Below, one piece after another: positions 57,718 to 64,000 of a stretch of 64,000 nucleotides of DNA (the stretch's first letter is position 1; each line of letters starts with the position of its first letter). The notes under the pieces are model-generated. The model was not told the origin of the DNA, ran no database searches, and saw only the letters and a program-made list of their open reading frames with translations. Location of the stretch: contig JAVGVS010000042.1 in NCBI GenBank assembly GCA_032718565.1, positions 1,066,025 to 1,130,024 on the forward strand. The letters are read 5' to 3'. The position numbers were made by a program, and so were the translations under genes. The DNA comes from Distichodus sexfasciatus (taxonomy: Eukaryota; Chordata; Actinopteri; Characiformes; Distichodontidae).

Positions 57718-57723
57718 TTTATT
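57718..57723 (-). terminator. Candidate SGMS1 polyadenylation signal
   Basis: AATAAA on minus, about 1.45 kb after the SGMS1 stop. Choosing this one over other AT-rich candidates is a guess. Confidence 0.35.
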
Positions 57724-59172
57724 TGTTAGGACCAACAAGTGTTAGCAGCTTTTGTCATTGTGTGGTTAACAGAAACAGCTTATATTTACTGGCTTGCAGA
57801 CACAGCCACATTTGATTTAGTTTAACCATACAGGACAAGAGAGGACGGGAACAGGAGCGACTGACAGTGTAAATATCTCCCGACCAAAGGTTTAGAGTTA
57901 AGGCAGCGTCAAGGACATGTACCATTCGGCTTAAACAAAACAAAACAAAATAGAAATGAAAAAAGTGTTCCCATATTCAACTGAATAGAATACATACAAA
58001 CCACAATAATAAATAAATGCAACACAAAGAAATAATTATGGACCATAGTTTTGCTTTACTCGCCTCGGCAACACTTCCCGTCGTTGCCAGTTTTAGCTGT
58101 TTGATTTTCTAGAAAACGTAGAAAAGCGGCTAAATATTTACTGCTGGTATAAATTCCGGTAAATACAACTTTCCCAAGATGAAGATCACAGTTTTCACCC
58201 TCACCTTTGTGCTCGCGCATTACGTCTGAAGCGGAAATTCATAGCAATTGCTTGCAGGCAGAGTGTAAAAACGTTTTACAAAAAAGGTGTTACGCTTCGA
58301 GCAGTTAGCACCCAGATAACAGTTACACACTTCAGATTACCTCCCCTCCTTTTTTTGCCAGCAGTAGTTATTTAGTGATATGTTCAAGTCTTTCTGCTCC
58401 TAGTAAAACCCCACAACTTACAGTATATTAAAGGAAGCAACCGCAGAGATTCTAAAAGTGAGAATTAGACCTTCTGGGGTTGTGAGAACGGACTGCGAAT
58501 CTGGTTCTCGCATTAAGAGTTGACTGGACTGAAAACAAACACAGACAAGACAGACAAACAAACATTCCCATAGATCACTATGTAACTATGGCAAAAAAGG
58601 CACTGAGGAACTGTCTCCAGAAGAGTCATTTCATGTCTTCTTCTTCTTTTTCCCATAATATAAAAATGTAACATTAGTAAAATAAAGCGTTACTTTCACA
58701 CGGAAGCCTTTTCTTTTTGGGCGATTACAAACCACCAGTAATATTTTTGACCCACATTCTGCTCATCTGTTGCAGAAATTTGCTTTACTTGGCTCAAGGT
58801 AAAAGCCTGGAAAGATTTTGTTCTGTTGTATCAGTAAAAAAAAAAAAAAAACTACAGTCGCAGTCATCTACAAAAATTGGAAAACAGCAAAAAATAGACT
58901 TCGTTGGCTACTTCACGCTAAAAAAGCGACCCAGAATCATCAAAAACACTGGATGATATGACTTTGTAGAGCTTTAAGGCCAGCACGAATCACACAATGG
59001 ATCAGGTGCTAAATGCCGACCAAAGGAAGGTAGTGTCTGGTTAAGATGGCGCTAGTGAGTCGGACCGGAGTCAACCGGAACTCGGCGTTTAAAGGGATTG
59101 CCGTTTGTTTGTGGGGTTGTAATGTGGCTGGCACTTAAGGTGTTGATTTGGTGGAAGTTGGAACCTTTTGGT
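57724..59172 (-). other. SGMS1: Probable SGMS1 3' untranslated region
   Basis: This contiguous stretch after the SGMS1 stop has no other gene and contains only short poly-A/T runs, such as one near 58836-58850. Its extent is inferred from the candidate signal at its end. Confidence 0.35.
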
Positions 59173-61452
59173 TCAGTCCGAGTCGATTCGACTGTACTTG
59201 CCGTGGCCCCAGTGCGAAAGCTGCAAGGAAAAGGGAGGCTGATAGCTGCGTGGCACGACGCCCTGGACGTTGCGCTCCAAGTACTGGAAAAAGCGGTACC
59301 ACCACGCTCGGGAAAAGAAGTTGCTCGGCGACGCTCCCTTGAGATCCTGTTCCGAAGACAAGGCAAAGTTTGAGTTGTCACTATGAACATACCAAAGAAG
59401 AACAGTGCAGCACCACAGCGAAATGTGCATTTAACCTATCTGTGAAGGAGCAGTGGGCTTCTGATACGGGCAGTGCTCGGAGAACAGTAACTTGTGAACG
59501 GTACCTTGCTCACAGGTACCTCAGTGCGTCTGAACCCCTGTCCAATAATAGTTTAGGAACTATGTTTTCCTACGCCTACATTCAAGCCCGTAAGTGAGAG
59601 TGAGTAGGAAGAACGGACATTCAAGAAACGTAAAGGAGGCGCCTAAGAACTGTGCAAGAAAGAGCTGGTCCCTGCAAATAAAGATGTTCAGTAGCCGTAT
59701 GAATAGCTGCTGAAAACCTCTAGAACCAGCCTAAACTAGTATCAGTCAAGTTTAGTATAAGAAACTACTGAATCAGTCAAGTTGATCCACTTCTTATTTG
59801 AAGACTGATTTTTTTTTTTGGGTTCTGTTTGCAGATGTGTTTCTCTGCGTATTTGGGATGTTACAGCTCCAGAAAAAGATGATCATTCATTGTTGGACGT
59901 AATAAGTTTTGGCATGCTACTCACTCGCTGGTTGGCCATGGTGTGGTACCACCAGAAGAGGCGGGTTGTGATGAAGTAGGCGACGACCACATCAATGGTG
60001 TAGTGGTCGTGAGCCAGGAGGATGCAGAAGAGACCCACCAGCCACAGTGCGGCGCAGAACCAGTGGTAGCCCCAGAACCGCCGAGGTGAATCTTTGGGGG
60101 TAAGTAATAAACAAAAAGTGTCAAAAATTTGGATCATTTACAGCATTTAGCAAGCCTTCTTATCTGGAGTACCTTTCATTTCCCTACCCCCAGTCTTATG
60201 ATCAGCAACACAGGGTGTCAGTGGCTTATTCCACCGCCCCAAAGAACTCAGTCCATCCTTTCAGTGCTCTATTACATCTTGAAAGGTCACCGAGTTCAAA
60301 TTGCTTGCGGACTTTTGTATTCGACATGTTGTGACCTTGTACACTTGCTACCTTGATAACCTTTAGAGAACATGCCGGTAAATATCGAGAGAATCCAACC
60401 ATTTCTCAGTACCAAAGCTACTCTGTCACTTGGCCATCTCTAAAGTGGACTGCAACTCTATTAGGTGGGGCTGGAACTAAGAGACTGAAAGCCCAGAAGA
60501 TTCGAAAACCCTTGATAATTTCCTGAGCAAGACGTTTGACCCTAAGTTACTAAGAGGCACTGCCCCTATAATCAGGAAATGAAACTCACTCTGGATGAGT
60601 GCCTACTAACAATACAATAGCACTAGCTGAACCCCCTTTACTGGCGACTAGACCACTGCAACCAATTCAGAACGCAGCTGTGAGCCAAGTTCCCAAGTTT
60701 TTAGTCTACAAACCAGCTGTCTGTAGTCCTTGTGGACGCCTGCATTATGTTCAAAACCTCAACACTTGCCTTCCAAGCTTCAAATGCTGATTAACCCATG
60801 TGTCCTCTAGGAGCACCAAGCCCTGCTTGTCTTGACACCCTGCTACCCAAATGAAGAGGAGGATCTACATCAAGACTCTTCTCAGTCTTGGTTCCTAGTG
60901 GTGGAACAAACCTCCTGTCACTATCAGCACTGCCGAGTCCCTCACTGTCCTCAAACGTTGTCTGAAGCCCCGCATCGTCAAGGAACTCCTAGGGGACTAA
61001 CTGCACAGTGGTCTTAAAGATGTTTACTTATTTTACAATAAAATACTGTGTATTTACTAACTTTACACTCTAACAAGGCTGGAAAAGTGTGCAACTCAGC
61101 CGGCAGTAGCTCAGTAAAACAACAGCTGTTAATTTAAGTCTAGCTTTACAAGTACGAAGAAGGGATTCTCGTAGTGTACGTCTGTTCATCGCGATCTAAC
61201 ACAGTATCAAACGATTATTTCAGATGTCCCGGCTACATTTTAGGTCCCAAGTGACAAAAGTTTCGGGCAGTGTTCGAAATCAAAAGAGCTTTCCTTACAC
61301 TCTTTCGTAAAGAGATAGGTGAGGGTCAGCATGACGGTGTGGCCGCTGTACAAATAGTCGCCGCACATGTTGTGAGAGCCAGTGATGGTCAAACCTCCAC
61401 CGGCAATCATCTTCATCACCTGGCGCATCTGGGACTCCCAGTCACCGTAGAG
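59173..61452 (-). CDS. SGMS1: Sphingomyelin synthase 1, last three exons (partial)
   Basis: The enzyme transfers phosphocholine from phosphatidylcholine to ceramide in the Golgi, giving sphingomyelin and diacylglycerol. Exons on minus are 61452-61299, 60091-59925 and 59346-59173, phases 0/1/0, giving 164 residues to the TGA stop. The catalytic triad of the family is visible: His in YLYSGHTVMLTL, and His and Asp in LLAHDHYTIDVVVAY. Other core motifs are GGGLTITGSHNMCGDY, RLFWWYHTMANQ and AWWYRFFQYLERNVQG. The ending VVPRSY followed by KYSRIDSD fits SGMS1 better than SGMS2, and synteny agrees. The SAM domain and the first transmembrane segments lie beyond 64000. Confidence 0.95.
59380..59545 (-). 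repeat. SINE S1 piece
   Basis: tgtcactatgaacatacc, cagcaccacagcgaaatgtg and tgtgaaggagcagtgggctt match the reversed S1 tail and body. The head is lost. It lies in the last SGMS1 intron, 35 bases from the last exon. Confidence 0.6.
60135..60600 (+). repeat. SINE-tail fragments in SGMS1 intron
   Basis: catttacagcatttagcaag...cttatctggagtacctttc at about 60135-60180 is an S2-type tail. The stretch at about 60450-60600 ends cctataatcaggaaatgaaa, then ctctggatgagtgcc, an S4-type tail. Both are diverged. Confidence 0.45.
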
Positions 61453-62276
61453 CTGCAAAGAAGGACAAGACAGAAGATTTAGCTGTAGGCCCATAAACAA
61501 GGCACAGATCTGTCTCTGCATTATTCTGAACCAAAACCTTCCATCTGTAATCACTGGCCACATAATTAAGACAACCTTCCTGTGGGAAATGGGGTAAATG
61601 TCAGAAAATATTGCCTTATCAGTTTTTGATTGGTTATTGATCGGTTATTTTATCTATGTTTTTGATACATGGTGATATGGTTCACCAACATCTAAATTAA
61701 TTTCAAATTCATGTCCAATTTCATTCAGGTTGGCCTATTTTATGTATTCTGGAATAACAGCTTACAGAGACCACAAGGAGGGCAATACAAAAACTTGTTT
61801 GCTCATTGACAGTCAGCCGGGCTAGTATAGCTCCATCTAGTGGTGCTTCCTCACATGACACCGAATTCCTGAAGGCTTGGGCAACAGAGATTATTAAGGA
61901 TTCATTTGGAGCAGGGGTGGGCAATTAATTTTCCCTAGGGGCCACATGACAAATTTGAATTGATGGAGGGCCAAACCAACAGACTAACCAACTCTGCTCA
62001 ACTGAACTTTTGCTCAACTGAAAGTTTTGATTAGCTCCTACTGTTAATACTAGATGTTACTGTTAACATATAAATGTTATACATTTATGTAATTTTATTT
62101 TTGACAATACATGCTTTTAACAACAAAAACAACACTGAAATATGTATGTTTTTTGCATTTTTTTTACCTTAAAAAGTGTTTTCTTTATTATTGTTTTGCT
62201 CCTCATATACAGTTAGTGCGATTCTTCATTTATTAATTAATTGCTTTGTGGGAAAAAAATAAATAAATAAAAATAC

Positions 62277-62279
62277 ATG

Positions 62280-62310
<31 letters not shown>

Positions 62311-62329
62311 AGATATAGATATAGATATA
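62277..62329. repeat. (AT)n/(GATATA)n microsatellite
   Basis: Runs of atatat followed by about six gatata units. It produces the artificial Ile/Ser or Ile/Tyr repeat frames read here on minus. Confidence 0.95.
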
Positions 62330-63011
62330 AAGTAAAACCAAAACCCCCAAAACAGATGTTTTTTCATCAAAAAAACAAAAAACAACTGTTGGTGTGAGCA
62401 GCGTGACCCAGAAGTGATCATTACATGCGGTCAATAAATAACTAAAACAATTTATACATTAATAAAACACTTATTAGGCAATCATTCATTAATAATAGCC
62501 TCTAAGAAGGCTCTCATCTCATTGTCACACTGTCCTCTACCTGGACATGGTGTCAAAGCTTGTTTTTAGGGGTTTTGGTTTTAAATTTTAAAAATGACTC
62601 AACAAATGATGCATTGGATTTTTTTTAACCCACATGTTGCTAGACATGTAGCAATCTTGGCTGATACACCACAATAGAGACGCGCTGAATTACTCATGAT
62701 ATTTCAGTGCTTTGTAATTTAATGCATCAATGATTACTTTTTATTCTCATTTGATCCAGTTGAATCATTGTATAATTAATTTATAATTCCAGACCAGTCA
62801 GTTGCTGCATTACAAGGGAACACTGAAGGTGTTGATTTGGGGAACATAAAAACATATTAAAACATATTATTAAACATAAGTACAAATACAACAGTATTGG
62901 TTAGTATTAATATGACAGAAAAGGGTTCCAGGTGTGAGTTTTGGAATCTTTCAGCACATCTTTGATGAGTCTTTGATAAGAACCCAGATGAGCTGCCTTT
63001 ATTGATTTATT

Positions 63012-63235
63012 GGGCAGTTGGTGGCGTAACCTGTGATCGGAAGGTCGCAGGTTTGAATCCAGGGCCGGTAAAGTTACCACTGAGGTACTCATGAGCAAGG
63101 TACCGTCCCCAAGCACTGCTCCCCGGGCGCTTGTTAGCTGCCCACTGCTCCTTCACGGATGGGTTAAATGCAGAGGTCACATTTCGTTGTGGTGCACTGT
63201 GTGCTGTGCTGACAAATAATCACTCACTTTCACTT
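63012..63235 (+). repeat. SINE S1 copy
   Basis: Near-complete: gggcagttggtggcgtaacc head, gtcgcaggtttgaatccagg B-box-like stretch, the standard body (ggtaccgtccccaagcactg) and the tail to cactcactttcact. Confidence 0.8.
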
Positions 63236-63498
63236 ATTTTTAGCTCAGGGCCCTTTCTCAACACAGTAGTGACTCTCACATGGTAGTGTGTGTTGTGTGT
63301 AAGACGCAGCAGTACCCGGATTTGCCCTTTGCATGCTCTCGTTTTCATTTACTCTTTTTTTCCCCCCTGAATTGCACTCAACAGGGAGGCACCATCAGTA
63401 AGAGAACTTCTAAGCTCAGTCTAGCTGCTGATTGTTTTCCAAAAGCACTGTGGGGAGGATTTCCTGAGCTGACTAGCAGGGGGGGTGCCCTGAGCTTT

Positions 63499-63531
63499 AC
63501 ACACGCGCACACACACACACACACACACACA
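63499..63531. repeat. (CA)n microsatellite
   Basis: About 15 CA units, with a second shorter CA stretch at 63809-63820. Each precedes one unit of the direct repeat that follows. Confidence 0.95.
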
Positions 63532-64000
63532 GTCTATGTATTACTATCTTTGTGAGGTCTTTCCATAGACTCCCATAATGACTAGATGTATATAATTTTA
63601 CACCTACACGTAATCCTAACCCTAACCTTAACCTCGGTAACCAAAAGCACATCTTTTACCTCTTTTAGTTTCTCAAATAAAACAAGCAGATTTCCTATAA
63701 AGTCATTTTTCCTCATGGGGACCTCTCAAATGTCCCCACAAAACCCAAAAGAACAGATAAAAGTGATTTTAGGGGACAAAAAGGTCCCCACAATGCGATA
63801 AATACATGGCCACACACACAGTCTTGTATTACTATCTTTGTGAGTTCCATCCACAGACTCCCATAATGACTAGATGTATATAATTTTACACCTCAGTGAC
63901 CAAAAGCACATCTTTTACTTCTTTTAGTTTCTCAAATAAAACAAGCACATTTTCTATAAAGTCATTTTTCTTCATGGGGACCTCTCAAATGTCCCCACAA
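63531..64000. repeat. Direct tandem repeat, unit about 289 bases, running off the edge
   Basis: Unit 1 starts at 63531 (agtctatgtattactatctt) and unit 2 at 63820 (agtcttgtattactatcttt). Shared blocks include actcccataatgactagatg, caaaagcacatcttttac, tctcaaataaaacaagcac/g and tggggacctctcaaatgtcc. Unit 1 also contains three cctaac repeats. At least two units are present and more may follow outside the window. Confidence 0.85.

Larger units (their letters stand above)
61453..64000. other. SGMS1 intron (to the right edge)
   Basis: No further SGMS1 exon is seen up to 64000. The stretch holds a DNA-element end near 61915-62010 (aggggtgggcaattaatt, then ggggccacatgac), a GATATA microsatellite at 62277-62329, an S1 SINE at 63012-63235, a CA run at 63499-63531 and a duplicated unit from 63531. 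Confidence 0.7.

Noticed and set aside
59173..61452. SGMS2 instead of SGMS1
   Set aside because: GSHNMCGDYLYSGHTV and VQGVVPRSY match SGMS1; SGMS2 differs at these places, and the neighbours are those of SGMS1.
62233..62434. Ile/Ser and Ile/Tyr repeat peptides on minus
   Set aside because: Translations of the GATATA microsatellite.

Overview
The window is ray-finned fish nuclear DNA. Vertebrate-type split genes with GT-AG introns are embedded in AT-rich sequence full of tRNA-derived SINEs, hAT-, Harbinger- and Tc1-like DNA transposons and microsatellites. The SINE set looks otophysan (characin, catfish or electric-fish type), but that is an impression, not a proof.

Four gene copies can be read exon by exon. 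(1) A1CF, the RNA-binding cofactor known from apolipoprotein B mRNA editing, is on + with 11 coding exons (8149-20051) and a complete 600-residue product. (2) and (3) Two tandem neutral ceramidase genes (ASAH2) lie head to tail on the minus strand: copy A (21696-32600), tail to tail with A1CF, and copy B (35513-51855), upstream of A. (4) The last three exons of sphingomyelin synthase 1 (SGMS1) are on minus (59173-61452); the rest lies beyond the right edge. A1CF, ASAH2-type and SGMS1 genes also lie close together on human 10q11, so this is an old linkage. ASAH2 breaks ceramide into sphingosine and fatty acid, while SGMS1 uses ceramide to make sphingomyelin, so two genes acting on the same lipid sit side by side.

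The most notable feature is the ASAH2 pair. Copy A is readable from exon 5 to its normal C-terminus, but exons 2 and 4 each carry a one-base insertion. Copy B is readable from its start through exon 20, but its last exon is decayed and stops early. The two copies therefore carry complementary lesions, and the intron phases would permit a B-to-A read-through transcript. Exons 10-11 with the 75-bp intron between them are nearly the same in both copies while other introns are not alignable by eye, which looks like gene conversion. Copy A also has a GC-AG intron. Copy B has an exact tandem repeat beside its TATA-like box and several changes in conserved active-site motifs.

Layout: 1-8103 upstream of A1CF, repeats only; 8104-21200 A1CF and its 3' UTR; 21420-33250 ASAH2 copy A; 33250-35500 SINE-rich spacer; 35513-52440 ASAH2 copy B, with many nested transposons; 52640-57450 degenerate Tc1-like elements and a foldback element; 57718-61452 SGMS1 3' end; 61453-64000 SGMS1 intron with SINE, microsatellites and a duplicated satellite-like unit.
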